Assembly (NCBI GenBank): GCA_003233025.1 | Contig: QIKS01000219.1 | Location: 1 to 17,599 of the forward strand | Direction of reading: 5' to 3' | Source: Hellea balneolensis | Lineage (GTDB): Bacteria > Pseudomonadota > Alphaproteobacteria > Caulobacterales > Maricaulaceae | DNA: 17,599 bases | Shown: piece after piece, positions 9,138 to 16,063 of the stretch | Layout of the letters: each line of letters begins with the position of its first letter | Numbering within the stretch: the stretch's first letter is position 1 | Program-made: the position numbers and the translations under genes | The notes under the pieces: model-generated | What the model was told of the DNA's origin: nothing | The model's input: only the letters and a program-made list of their open reading frames with translations | Databases searched by the model: none

Positions 9138-9143
9138 ATTATA
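9138..9143 (-). promoter_or_regulatory. possible -10 element of the kynA-kynU unit
   Basis: TATAAT on the minus strand lies 17 bases before the kynA ATG, which would give a leader of only about ten bases. No recognisable -35 hexamer stands 16-18 bases upstream (AACCCC instead), so this would be a weak or activator-dependent promoter, or chance. Confidence 0.3.
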
Positions 9144-9254
9144 AAAAACAAACAGAGAAGGGGGTTAGGCGTGTCCGGTCAGCCAACTGCGCAATATCAG
9201 CTCGGCAAGGGGAATGTGTATATGTATCGCCATAGGTTATGTTAACGCGCTTGT

Positions 9255-9270
9255 CCTTGTTTATACAAGG
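9255..9270. promoter_or_regulatory. operator-like inverted repeat between kynA and ffh
   Basis: CCTTGT (9255-9260) and ACAAGG (9265-9270) form a perfect 6-bp inverted repeat with a 4-base spacer, 21 bases upstream of the ffh -35 box and within the divergent intergenic region. It could be a regulator-binding site for either gene. The regulator is unknown. Confidence 0.35.
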
Positions 9271-9291
9271 GGTATTTAGACGTATTTACAT

Positions 9292-9320
9292 TTGACACAG
9301 GGAAAGCCCGCCCCTATAAA
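9292..9320 (+). promoter_or_regulatory. sigma-70-type promoter upstream of ffh
   Basis: TTGACA at 9292-9297 is a perfect -35 box. After a 17-base spacer, TATAAA at 9315-9320 matches the -10 consensus at five of six positions. Transcription would begin near 9327, giving a leader of about 140 bases before the ffh ATG. It is the best promoter match I found in the window. Confidence 0.75.
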
Positions 9321-9326
9321 CCGCCC

Positions 9327-9445
9327 ATTCCTGCGCAAAAACTTTTGCGCTCTGATCCTATGCGATCCCTTTTAAAAGATAGTTTTTAAAGGATGATATA
9401 GGCGGGGTACCCGGATCGGCGTTATACGCTCATCGGGGGGTTTTT
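9327..9445 (+). ncRNA. structured ffh leader or small RNA candidate with three hairpins
   Basis: Downstream of the strong promoter lie three consecutive stem-loops. Hairpin 1: GCGCAAAA (9333-9340) with TTTTGCGC (9343-9350). Hairpin 2: an interrupted stem joining 9357-9377 to 9384-9402, about 16 base pairs including CCTAT/ATAGG and ATCC/GGAT. Hairpin 3: a terminator-like stem at 9410-9437 followed by GGGTTTTT. The stretch is about 119 bases, the size of many small RNAs, and is followed by AGAGGAG and the ffh ATG at 9467. It is not the 4.5S/SRP RNA, because the conserved GGAAGGAAGC apical motif is missing. Either it is a free small RNA with partial readthrough into ffh, or an attenuating leader. 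Pairing was done by eye. Together with the kynA ribosome binding site and possible -10 and the inverted repeat at 9255-9270, this is all I see in the 346-base gene-free stretch. Confidence 0.4.
9410..9445 (+). terminator. possible attenuator/terminator just before ffh
   Basis: CCC-GAT-GGCGT (9410-9422, with a bulged G9413 and a C:C mismatch at 9417/9431) pairs with ACGCT-ATC-GGG (9426-9437) around a 3-base loop, followed by GGG and TTTTT (9441-9445). The stem is imperfect but the shape is that of an intrinsic terminator. It lies downstream of the only clear promoter for ffh, so some readthrough would be needed. Confidence 0.45.
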
Positions 9446-9466
9446 GCGTATGGAAGAGGAGAACGA

Positions 9467-11011
9467 ATGTTTGAAGCATTATCAGACCGCTTGGGCAGCG
9501 TATTTGACGGGTTAACCGGCAAAGGTGCTTTGTCCGATAAAGACGTCATGGCGGCGATGCGCGAAATCCGCGTGGCGCTGTTGGAGGCCGATGTGGCCTT
9601 GCCTGTGGTCAAGGATTTTATTGCGAAAGTTCAGGCCGAGGCCGTTGGCGAAAAGGTTGTTCGCAGCGTTAAACCCGGCCAGCAAGTGATTAAAATCGTC
9701 CATGACGCTCTTGTTGTCATGCTCGGCGGTATAGTCACTGACGATGAGGAGGAGAAAGCCAAAACCGAAAACCTTTCTTCCGCTCTAAACTTAAACACCC
9801 GCCCGCCCGCCGCGATTTTGTTGGCGGGTTTGCAGGGTTCGGGTAAGACGACGACTGCGGGTAAATTGGGGCTTTATCTGCGCACAAAAGCCAAGAAGAA
9901 AGTTTTGTTGGCTTCTTTGGATACGCGCAGGCCCGCCGCCATGGAACAATTAAGCATTTTGGCCGAGCAGGCCGGGGTTGATTTCCTGCCTATCGTCAAG
10001 GGGCAAAGCGCTCTTAAAATTGCCAAGCGGGCGATGAAAGAAGGCAAGTTGGGCGGCTTTGATGTGGTGTTTTTAGACACGGCAGGCCGCACGACTTTAG
10101 ACGGCGAGCTGATGAGCGAAGTTGCGGAGATCGCCAAGGCGACCAACCCGATCGAAACGCTTTTGGTCGCCGACAGCCTTACCGGCCAAGACGCGGTAGA
10201 GACGGCGCGGCGCTTCCATGAGCGCTTGCCGCTAACCGGTCTCGTCCTGACCCGCATTGACGGCGATGGGCGCGGCGGTGCTGCTCTGTCCATGCGGGCG
10301 GTCACTGGATTGCCGATTAAGTTTCTCGGCACGGGTGAAAAACTTGACGGTCTGGAAGGCTTTGACGCCGAGCGTTTGGCGGGCCGGATTTTGGGCCAAG
10401 GCGATATTGTTTCCCTGGTGGAAAAAGCGTCGGCTGTCATTGACGAAAAGGAAGCCGCTAAACTTGCCAAGAAAATGGAAAAAGGCAAGTTCGACCTCGA
10501 TGACCTGGCCAAGCAATTGGGGCAAATTCAAAAAATGGGCGGCATGGGCGGTTTGATGAAGCTTATGCCGGGCATGGGCAAAATGCGCAAAGCCGTGGAC
10601 GATATGGGCGGCGTTGACAACAAGCTTTTGGCCCGCCAACAAGCGATTATTTATTCCATGACACCCTTGGAGCGCCGCAAGCCGGCTCTGCTAAAAGCAT
10701 CACGCAAAAAACGCATTGCCAAGGGGGCGGGCATGGAAGTTCAAGACGTCAACAAGCTGATTAAAATGCACCGTCAAATGTCCGACATGATGAAGAAAAT
10801 GGGCAAAGGCGGCATGAAAAGCATGATGGGCGGCATGGGCGCAGGTATGGGCGGCGGCGGGATGCCGGGCGGCATGGGGGATGTTGATCCGAAAATGTTG
10901 GCCGATATGAAGAAACAAATGGGCGGAAAATTGCCGGGCTTGGGCGGTAGTGGCCTGCCGGGCCTGGGCGGGGGATTGCCCGGACTTGGCGGCTCCAAAC
11001 ACAAGAAATAA
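9467..11011 (+). CDS. ffh: signal recognition particle protein Ffh (SRP54)
   Basis: GTPase subunit of the signal recognition particle; binds signal sequences of nascent membrane proteins with 4.5S RNA and delivers ribosomes to FtsY. The 514-residue product has the N domain (about 1-95), then the G domain: P-loop GLQGSGKTTTAGKLG, DTRRPAAMEQL, DTAGRTTLDGEL, and TRIDGDGRGGAAL, whose Arg is common in alphaproteobacteria. The M domain shows the methionine-rich signal-binding groove (GGMGGLMKLMPGMGKM) and the RNA-binding KKRIAKGAGMEVQDVNKLIK. The C-terminus is an extended Gly/Met-rich tail with repeated LPGLGG units. The ATG at 9467 has AGAGGAG 6 bases upstream and matches the usual MFEALSDRL start. 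rpsP follows 44 bases later with no terminator, so the two are probably co-transcribed. Confidence 0.97.
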   Translation: MFEALSDRLGSVFDGLTGKGALSDKDVMAAMREIRVALLEADVALPVVKDFIAKVQAEAVGEKVVRSVKPGQQVIKIVHDALVVMLGGIVTDDEEEKAKTENLSSALNLNTRPPAAILLAGLQGSGKTTTAGKLGLYLRTKAKKKVLLASLDTRRPAAMEQLSILAEQAGVDFLPIVKGQSALKIAKRAMKEGKLGGFDVVFLDTAGRTTLDGELMSEVAEIAKATNPIETLLVADSLTGQDAVETARRFHERLPLTGLVLTRIDGDGRGGAALSMRAVTGLPIKFLGTGEKLDGLEGFDAERLAGRILGQGDIVSLVEKASAVIDEKEAAKLAKKMEKGKFDLDDLAKQLGQIQKMGGMGGLMKLMPGMGKMRKAVDDMGGVDNKLLARQQAIIYSMTPLERRKPALLKASRKKRIAKGAGMEVQDVNKLIKMHRQMSDMMKKMGKGGMKSMMGGMGAGMGGGGMPGGMGDVDPKMLADMKKQMGGKLPGLGGSGLPGLGGGLPGLGGSKHKK

Positions 11012-11055
11012 TTTAACCTTAACCAACGAAAACTTTAAACAAAGAAGGAAATATC

Positions 11056-11949
11056 ATGGCACTAAAAATCAGACTGGCCCGACACGGGGCAAAGAAACGA
11101 CCCTATTACCGTATTGTTATCGCCGATGCCCGCGCACCGCGTGATGGTCGCTATATCGAACGGATTGGTTCCTATAACCCGCTTTTGGCCAAAACCGACG
11201 AGAACCGGGTTATTATTGACGCCGATAAAGTCAAAGAATGGCTCGCCAAAGGTGCGCGCCCGACCGAACGTGTTGCGCGCTTTTTGGGCGCTGCTGGTTT
11301 GTGGGAATGGAAGGCCGGCAACAACCCTGATAAAGGCAAGCCTGGCGCCAAAGCTTTAGAGCTTATCGAAGCCCGTAAAGGTAAAGCGGAAGCCCGTAAG
11401 GTGGCTGAAGCAGACGCTGCCGAGGCCGCTAAAGAAGCAGCTGTGGCAGCGAAAGAGGCTGCTCCTGCGGCCGCTGCTGCCGAAGCTGAAGCCCCTGCTA
11501 AAGAAGAAGCGCCTGTGGAAGAAGCCCCAGCTAAAGAAGAAACCGCTGTGGAAGAAACATCTGCTAAAGAAGAAGCTGCGGCAGAAACACCTGCGAAAGA
11601 GGCTGCTGCTCCTGAAGTGGAAGAGCAACCTCGTCATCTTAAATATTTCGAAACCGTGAAGAAATATGACGCTGATGCGGACGAAGAAATTGTCAAGAAA
11701 ATTGTCAACCATCTCGGTATTGCGCTTAATTCAACCGATGCATCTTTGGTTGCCTGTTCGGATGAAGCCGAGCGCAATACGGTGCGTGATAGCTGGCTTA
11801 AAAAGAAATTGGAGCTTGCGGGTGAAGATGCTGATCTGGACGCTAAAGTCATGGCCGTTTGCGAAACTATGAAAGATGACAAGAACAAATGTCGCGTCAC
11901 TTTTTATTATTTGCTGGCCAAGGCCGAAGATAAATTGGGCGCGCTTTAA
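11056..11949 (+). CDS. rpsP: 30S ribosomal protein S16 with Ala/Glu-rich linker and C-terminal DUF2853-like domain
   Basis: Residues 1-80 are a complete S16 ([33 protein letters not shown]), a core protein of the small ribosomal subunit. S16 normally ends near residue 80-90, or up to about 165 in alphaproteobacteria with tails; here the frame runs without a break to 297. Residues 95-190 are charged and Ala/Glu/Lys-rich, probably helical or disordered, with four imperfect repeats at 146-187. From about 194 to 297 a non-repetitive sequence follows that resembles the small DUF2853 family: DADASLVA-type core (here [18 protein letters not shown]), [38 protein letters not shown]. Family identity of that domain is from memory of its pattern. 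GAAGGAA at 11043-11049 is the ribosome binding site. It follows ffh; rimM, trmD and rplS are not downstream. The last domain could be cleaved off or ride on the ribosome; neither can be read from the sequence. Confidence 0.9.
   Translation: MALKIRLARHGAKKRPYYRIVIADARAPRDGRYIERIGSYNPLLAKTDENRVIIDADKVKEWLAKGARPTERVARFLGAAGLWEWKAGNNPDKGKPGAKALELIEARKGKAEARKVAEADAAEAAKEAAVAAKEAAPAAAAAEAEAPAKEEAPVEEAPAKEETAVEETSAKEEAAAETPAKEAAAPEVEEQPRHLKYFETVKKYDADADEEIVKKIVNHLGIALNSTDASLVACSDEAERNTVRDSWLKKKLELAGEDADLDAKVMAVCETMKDDKNKCRVTFYYLLAKAEDKLGAL
11491..11616 (+). repeat. imperfect 10-11-residue coding repeats in the S16 linker
   Basis: Four tandem units: [32 protein letters not shown] and [10 protein letters not shown] (residues 146-187). 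They share the pattern [AT]-[PS]-A-K-E-[EA], and the DNA repeats GCTAAAGAAGAA-like blocks. Such repeats can expand or shrink by slippage, so length may vary between strains. Confidence 0.7.
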
Positions 11950-11970
11950 CAGGCCGTCTTATATGTGGAT

Positions 11971-11998
11971 TACCTCCCCTGCATAAGCAGGGGAGGTA
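11971..11998. terminator. perfect 12-bp hairpin between convergent rpsP and typA
   Basis: TACCTCCCCTGC (11971-11982) and GCAGGGGAGGTA (11987-11998) pair perfectly around the loop ATAA. Neither flank has a T tract, so it is not a textbook intrinsic terminator. Its position, 21 bases after the rpsP stop and 15 bases after the typA stop, suggests a shared bidirectional terminator or 3'-end protecting structure. A dispersed intergenic repeat is the alternative. Confidence 0.6.
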
Positions 11999-12013
11999 TA
12001 TCTTAGCTTAAAC

Positions 12014-13864
12014 TTACTCGATCAAGCCCATTTTGCGGGCTTGTTTTTTGCGCTCATGTTCGAGCAAATAGCGTTTGCGGATCCGCACAGCTAGAGGTGT
12101 CACCTCGACCAATTCATCATCATTGATAAATTCAAGTGCGTATTCCAAAGTCGTCTCAATCGGCGTCACCAACACAACTGCCTCGTCGGTGCCAGAGGCC
12201 CGAATATTGGTCAGCTGTTTGCCTTTAATTGGGTTGACGACCAAATCATTGTCGCGGGTGTGAATGCCGATAACCATGCCTTCATAAACCGGGGCTTGAT
12301 GGCCGATAAACATTTTTCCGCGCTCTTGGAGGTTAAATAAGGCAAAGGCAACGGCGGTGCCAGAATGTTTGGAAATCAACACACCTTTTTGCCGCCGCCC
12401 AATACCTGCTGCGACGCGCGGCGCATAGCGGTCAAAATTATGATAGATCAGGCCCGATCCCGATGTGGTTGTCAGGAATTCCGAACGAAAGCCGATCAGG
12501 CCCCGCGTCGGGATTTCGTAATCAAGACGCACGCGGCCGCGACCATCAGGCACCATGTCCTTAAGATTACCCTTGCGCGCGCCCAGTTTTTCCATGACCG
12601 ATCCCTGATGGTCGGTTTCCACGTCAACCGTTAGCGTTTCCCAAGGTTCACACAAGACGCCGTCAATGGTTTTATTGACAACTTGTGGGCGGGAAATTGC
12701 CAACTCATAACCCTCACGGCGCATGTTTTCGATCAGGATCGACAAATGCAATTCACCCCGGCCCAGTACTCGAAATTTATCAGGATCATCCAAAGGTTCA
12801 ACCCGCAGGGCGACATTATGGATCAGTTCTTTTTGCAAGCGGTCACGAATATTGCGCGACGTCACATATTTACCGTCGCGCCCGGCAAAGGGGCTGTCAT
12901 TGACCTGGAAGGTCATGGAAATCGTCGGCTCATCAACGCTTAAGGGCGGCAGGTTTTCAACCTTTTCAGGGTCGCAAATAACGTCCGATATTCCCAGATT
13001 GTCAATACCGGTAAAACAGGCAATATCCCCGGCATGAACGCCGTCCATTTCAATCCGCTCAAGCCCCATAAAACCGTAAGGTTGCAGGACTTTTGCCTTA
13101 CGGGTTTTATCATCAGGCGAGACGACAATGACATTTTGCCCGCGCTTAAGCGTTCCGCGCACCACCCGGCCAATACCGATGACGCCGGTATAGGAGGAAT
13201 AATCAAGGGCGCTGATTTGTAATTGCAAAGGCCCATCCGGATCAACATCGGGGACGGGGGCATGGTCGACAATAGCTTGAAATAAAGGTGCCATATCCGT
13301 GCCGATCTCGTCGCTGCTCAAACTGGCCCAGCCATTAAGGGCGGAGGCGTAAACCACCGGGAAATCCAATTGCTCATCCGTCGCACCCAGCCTGTCAAAC
13401 AAATCAAATGTCTGGTCAACCACCCAGTCAGGCCGCGCCCCGACCCGGTCAATTTTATTGATCACGACGATCGGCTTAAGGCCTTGGGCCAGTGCTTTTC
13501 TGGTGACAAATGAGGTTTGTGGCATGGGGCCTTCGACGGCGTCAACCAGCAAGACAACACTATCGACCATAGACAGAACCCGCTCGACCTCGCCGCCGAA
13601 ATCCGCATGTCCGGGGGTGTCGACAATATTTATCCGCCATTCGGTGCCGCCGCTGCCCGTCCAGGTAATCGCCGTGTTTTTGGCCAAAATCGTGATACCG
13701 CGCTCGCGCTCGATATCGCCGCTGTCCATAACCCGCTCCGCCAGCTCGCCGCGTTCGGAAAGCGTGCCGGATTGGCGCAAAAGTTTGTCCACCAAAGTGG
13801 TTTTACCATGATCAACATGGGCGACAATCGCCACATTACGCAGCGTTTTTATAGAAGTACTCAT
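12014..13864 (-). CDS. typA: translational GTPase TypA/BipA
   Basis: Ribosome-associated GTPase of the elongation factor superfamily, involved in ribosome assembly and stress or cold adaptation. The 616-residue product has all GTP-binding motifs near the N-terminus: AHVDHGKTT (G1), ERGIT (G2), DTPGHAD (G3), NKID (G4) and SAL (G5). EF-G-like domains III and V and the BipA-specific C-terminal domain follow, with RGLIGFRSEFLT, GVLISKHSGTAVAFAL, VYEGMVIG and KGKQLTNIRASGTDEAV. The start at 13864 is set by the family N-terminus just before LRNVAIVAHVDHG; upstream in-frame ATG (13876) and TTG (13924) codons have no homology, and none of the starts has a clear Shine-Dalgarno sequence. It is transcribed towards rpsP and is separated from the upstream lysR by a strong terminator, so it must have its own promoter in 13865-13950; I could not define it. 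Confidence 0.97.
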   Translation of the reverse strand: MSTSIKTLRNVAIVAHVDHGKTTLVDKLLRQSGTLSERGELAERVMDSGDIERERGITILAKNTAITWTGSGGTEWRINIVDTPGHADFGGEVERVLSMVDSVVLLVDAVEGPMPQTSFVTRKALAQGLKPIVVINKIDRVGARPDWVVDQTFDLFDRLGATDEQLDFPVVYASALNGWASLSSDEIGTDMAPLFQAIVDHAPVPDVDPDGPLQLQISALDYSSYTGVIGIGRVVRGTLKRGQNVIVVSPDDKTRKAKVLQPYGFMGLERIEMDGVHAGDIACFTGIDNLGISDVICDPEKVENLPPLSVDEPTISMTFQVNDSPFAGRDGKYVTSRNIRDRLQKELIHNVALRVEPLDDPDKFRVLGRGELHLSILIENMRREGYELAISRPQVVNKTIDGVLCEPWETLTVDVETDHQGSVMEKLGARKGNLKDMVPDGRGRVRLDYEIPTRGLIGFRSEFLTTTSGSGLIYHNFDRYAPRVAAGIGRRQKGVLISKHSGTAVAFALFNLQERGKMFIGHQAPVYEGMVIGIHTRDNDLVVNPIKGKQLTNIRASGTDEAVVLVTPIETTLEYALEFINDDELVEVTPLAVRIRKRYLLEHERKKQARKMGLIE

Positions 13865-13951
13865 TTGTGAAACCATTTTTGTTCGTATCTGCGCCTGCTT
13901 TAGAGCATCAGCACCATTTGTCAAATAAGAAGAGTTTTAGATGGTTTTTAT

Positions 13952-13985
13952 AAAAAAAACCGGACACTCTTAAAAAGAGGCCCGG
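13952..13985 (-). terminator. intrinsic terminator between lysR and typA
   Basis: Read on the minus strand, CCGGGC-CTCT pairs with AGAG-(T)-GTCCGG around a 5-base loop, with one bulge and one G-U pair, followed by eight T. It is directional: the plus strand has no T tract after the stem. It ends the greA-to-lysR transcript, or a small RNA starting after lysR, before typA. Confidence 0.88.
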
Positions 13986-14067
13986 CTTAAGTCTTCGCAA
14001 TACTATTCGGGGAGGAACTGTACGCGGTATGTCAGACGAAGTGCAAGGGGTGCAGCTATCATCCGAT
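13952..14067 (-). ncRNA. candidate small RNA between lysR and typA
   Basis: On the minus strand TGCACA (14101-14096), a 16-base spacer and TATATT (14079-14074) form a plausible sigma-70 promoter, four and five of six matches. A transcript from about 14067 would run about 116 bases to the strong terminator. Its middle contains TTCCTCCCC (around 14021-14013), an anti-Shine-Dalgarno sequence. CTTCG and CGAAG, and ATAC and GTAT nested inside them, could place it in a large loop. Anti-Shine-Dalgarno loops are typical of several alphaproteobacterial trans-acting small RNAs. The alternative is simply a long 3' untranslated region of lysR, whose stop is 165 bases before the terminator. Confidence 0.3.
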
Positions 14068-14121
14068 ACGCTTAATATAGGTATGTTTTTTCCAATGTGC
14101 AGTGCCAAATCGTCACATCTT

Positions 14122-14139
14122 CTATGCAAATATGCATAG
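14122..14139. repeat. 18-base inverted repeat just after lysR
   Basis: CTATGCA (14122-14128) and TGCATAG (14133-14139) are perfect inverted copies around AATA, 11 bases beyond the lysR stop. It could be an RNA hairpin at the operon end or a protein-binding site; it is AT-rich and not followed by a T tract, so it is not called a terminator. Confidence 0.4.
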
Positions 14140-14150
14140 CCAGGGAGATT

Positions 14151-15047
14151 TCACCATTTTTTTGCGGCGCTCACCAAAAATTCACGAAAAACCTTGGCCC
14201 TAATGGAGCCGCGCAGCTCTGTCGGGTAGACGAAATAAACATCAAAAGGTTGGCCGCTCACCTGGGGCAGAACGCGAACGAGCCTGCGTGACATGGCGAC
14301 CATATAATCGGGAATACCGACAATCCCCATATCGGCTTCGGCGGCACGCATGATGCCGTGTAGATTATTGACCGCCAGCACAGGGGTGCGCGGTTTGTCT
14401 TCCGGCCTGCCCAGCTCCAATGCCCAATTTGCGCTGTTGAGGCGCGACGGTATTAAATCACCAAAGGCGATAATATCATGTTCGTCCAAATCCTGGACAT
14501 TGGCCGGCGCCCCGTGTGTGGCGAGATAATTATGTGACGCATATAGGCTTTGGGAGATTGTCCCCAGCTTGCGCTCAATCACATCGCCTTGGGTTGAGGG
14601 CCAGGGTCGCAGGGCGCAATCCACGTCAAATGTGGATAAATCATGTTCTTCATCCTCTAGCAATAACTCCACACGAATGAGCGGATAGGCTTTGCGAAAT
14701 TCCGGCAGTAAAGAAATCAGCCAATTGGAGCCTAGGGATATGGGGCTTGATACGCGCAAAATGCCTTGCGGTTTGTCTTGTGAGTTTAAAACATTGGCTT
14801 GGGCGAGGGCGGCTTGCTGGGCCATTTCTTGCGCGGCTTTAAATAAAATACGCCCTTGCTCGGTCATGGTCAGGCCGCGCGCATGTCTGTGAAACAGGGG
14901 GGCGGATAATTGCTGCTCAAGGGCGGCGATTTGGCGGCTAACTGCGGATTGGGATATTTTTAGCCGGGCGGCGGCAGCGGTTAGGGAACCGGTATTCGCC
15001 GCTGCGCGAAATGTTTTAAGTTTATCCCAATCGAGCGTATCTGGCAT
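14151..15047 (-). CDS. LysR-family transcriptional regulator
   Basis: A 298-residue DNA-binding regulator of standard LysR length. Residues 6-65 form the winged helix-turn-helix (FRAAANTGSLTAAAARLKISQSAVSRQIAALEQQL), followed by the linker helix and a periplasmic-binding-protein-like effector domain from about residue 90 (GILRVSSPISLGSNWLISLLPEFRKAYP). The ligand is unknown. The start at 15047 lies three bases after the trxB stop, with GGCGGG inside the trxB end serving as ribosome binding site, so translation is probably coupled. A LysR gene next to trxB is a recurrent alphaproteobacterial arrangement, but whether it controls trxB or another target cannot be told from sequence. Confidence 0.93.
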   Translation of the reverse strand: MPDTLDWDKLKTFRAAANTGSLTAAAARLKISQSAVSRQIAALEQQLSAPLFHRHARGLTMTEQGRILFKAAQEMAQQAALAQANVLNSQDKPQGILRVSSPISLGSNWLISLLPEFRKAYPLIRVELLLEDEEHDLSTFDVDCALRPWPSTQGDVIERKLGTISQSLYASHNYLATHGAPANVQDLDEHDIIAFGDLIPSRLNSANWALELGRPEDKPRTPVLAVNNLHGIMRAAEADMGIVGIPDYMVAMSRRLVRVLPQVSGQPFDVYFVYPTELRGSIRAKVFREFLVSAAKKW

Positions 15048-15050
15048 ATA

Positions 15051-15995
15051 TTACCCGCCGTGTTCCGTCAGCCAGCGCTCGGCTTCGAGCGCGCCCATAC
15101 ACCCCAGGCCTGCGGCCGTAACCGCTTGACGGAAAAGCTCGTCACTGACATCGCCGGCGGCAAAGACGCCTGGGATATCCGTGGCGGTACTGTCGGCGGC
15201 GGTTTGGATATAGCCACCTGCGTTCATTTTGACATGGCCCTTGAAAACTGCGGTGGCGGGTTTGTGGCCAATGGCGATAAAGACGCCGTGGACATCGCGG
15301 TCAAATTGTTCGCCGGTTTTAACATGTTGGAGCCGGGCACCTGTGACGCCTTTGGGCATGTCATCACCGAGGATTTCAAGCAATGTCGTGTCCCAAAGGA
15401 TCTCAATTTTTTCATTGGCAAACAGTCGGTTTTGTAAAATCTTCTCAGCCCGTAAATTATCGCGGCGGTGAACAAGGGTGACTTTTGAGGCAAAATTGGT
15501 CAAAAACAAAGCTTCCTCCACGGCCGTATTGCCGCCGCCAACGACGATGACTTCCTTATCTCTGTAAAAGAAACCGTCACATGTGGCGCAAGCCGAGACG
15601 CCAAAGCCCTGGAACTTTTCTTCCGACGGCAAGCCAATCCATTTCGCTTGCGCGCCTGTGGCAATAATGACGGCGTCAGCAGTATAAAGCGTGCCGCTAT
15701 CGCCGGTCATTTTAAACGGTCGCTCGGAGAAATCGACATCGACGATTAAGTCTTCATGAAATTTAGTGCCAAATTTCAGGGCGTGGGTTTTAAAATGCTC
15801 CATTAATTCCGGCCCCTGAATCTCAGGAAATCCCGGATAATTTTCCACATCCGTTGTGATGGTCAATTGTCCACCGGGCTGCATGCCGGCTATAATGCCA
15901 GGCTCCAACATGGCCCGCGCCGCATAAACGCCAGCCGTATAACCAGCCGGGCCGGAGCCAATGATAAGCACTTTGTGGTGGATTGTATTTGTCAT
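15051..15995 (-). CDS. trxB: thioredoxin reductase (NADPH, FAD)
   Basis: Reduces oxidised thioredoxin with electrons from NADPH through FAD and a redox-active disulfide, in the cytosol. The 314-residue product has normal length: FAD-binding GSGPAG (13-18), the conserved GGQLTITTDVENYPGFP, the CATC active site at Cys136 and Cys139 inside SACATCDGFF, the NADPH-binding GGGNTAVEEA, the HRRD segment, and the C-terminal FAD motif GVFAAGDVSDELFRQAVTAAG. The ATG at 15995 has AAGAGA upstream. It sits 68 bases after the ELM1-family gene and 3 bases before lysR. Confidence 0.97.
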   Translation of the reverse strand: MTNTIHHKVLIIGSGPAGYTAGVYAARAMLEPGIIAGMQPGGQLTITTDVENYPGFPEIQGPELMEHFKTHALKFGTKFHEDLIVDVDFSERPFKMTGDSGTLYTADAVIIATGAQAKWIGLPSEEKFQGFGVSACATCDGFFYRDKEVIVVGGGNTAVEEALFLTNFASKVTLVHRRDNLRAEKILQNRLFANEKIEILWDTTLLEILGDDMPKGVTGARLQHVKTGEQFDRDVHGVFIAIGHKPATAVFKGHVKMNAGGYIQTAADSTATDIPGVFAAGDVSDELFRQAVTAAGLGCMGALEAERWLTEHGG

Positions 15996-16063
15996 GAATA
16001 TCTCTTGTTTACTTGATTTATCTTTAGGTAAGACGGGCGGAGCTAGAAGGCAAGAAGTACAGG

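Noticed and set aside
9300..9466. SRP (4.5S) RNA gene in front of ffh
   Set aside because: Size and position fit, but the universally conserved GGAAGGAAGC apical motif is missing on both strands.
10237..10275. Arg instead of Lys in the Ffh G4 motif (TRIDGDGRGG) as an unusual change
   Set aside because: This form is common in alphaproteobacterial Ffh; it supports the class assignment only.
10774..11026. Proline-rich and His/Ala-rich minus-strand open frames opposite the end of ffh
   Set aside because: They are complements of the Met/Gly-rich coding sequence, with no ribosome binding site or recognisable domain.
11356..11712. Minus-strand Phe/Ser-rich open frame opposite the rpsP linker
   Set aside because: It is the reverse complement of the AKEE repeats; composition is explained by the sense strand.
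13865..13924. Longer TypA starting at 13876 or 13924
   Set aside because: The extra residues have no counterpart in the family, and the family start is at LRNVAIVAHVDHG.
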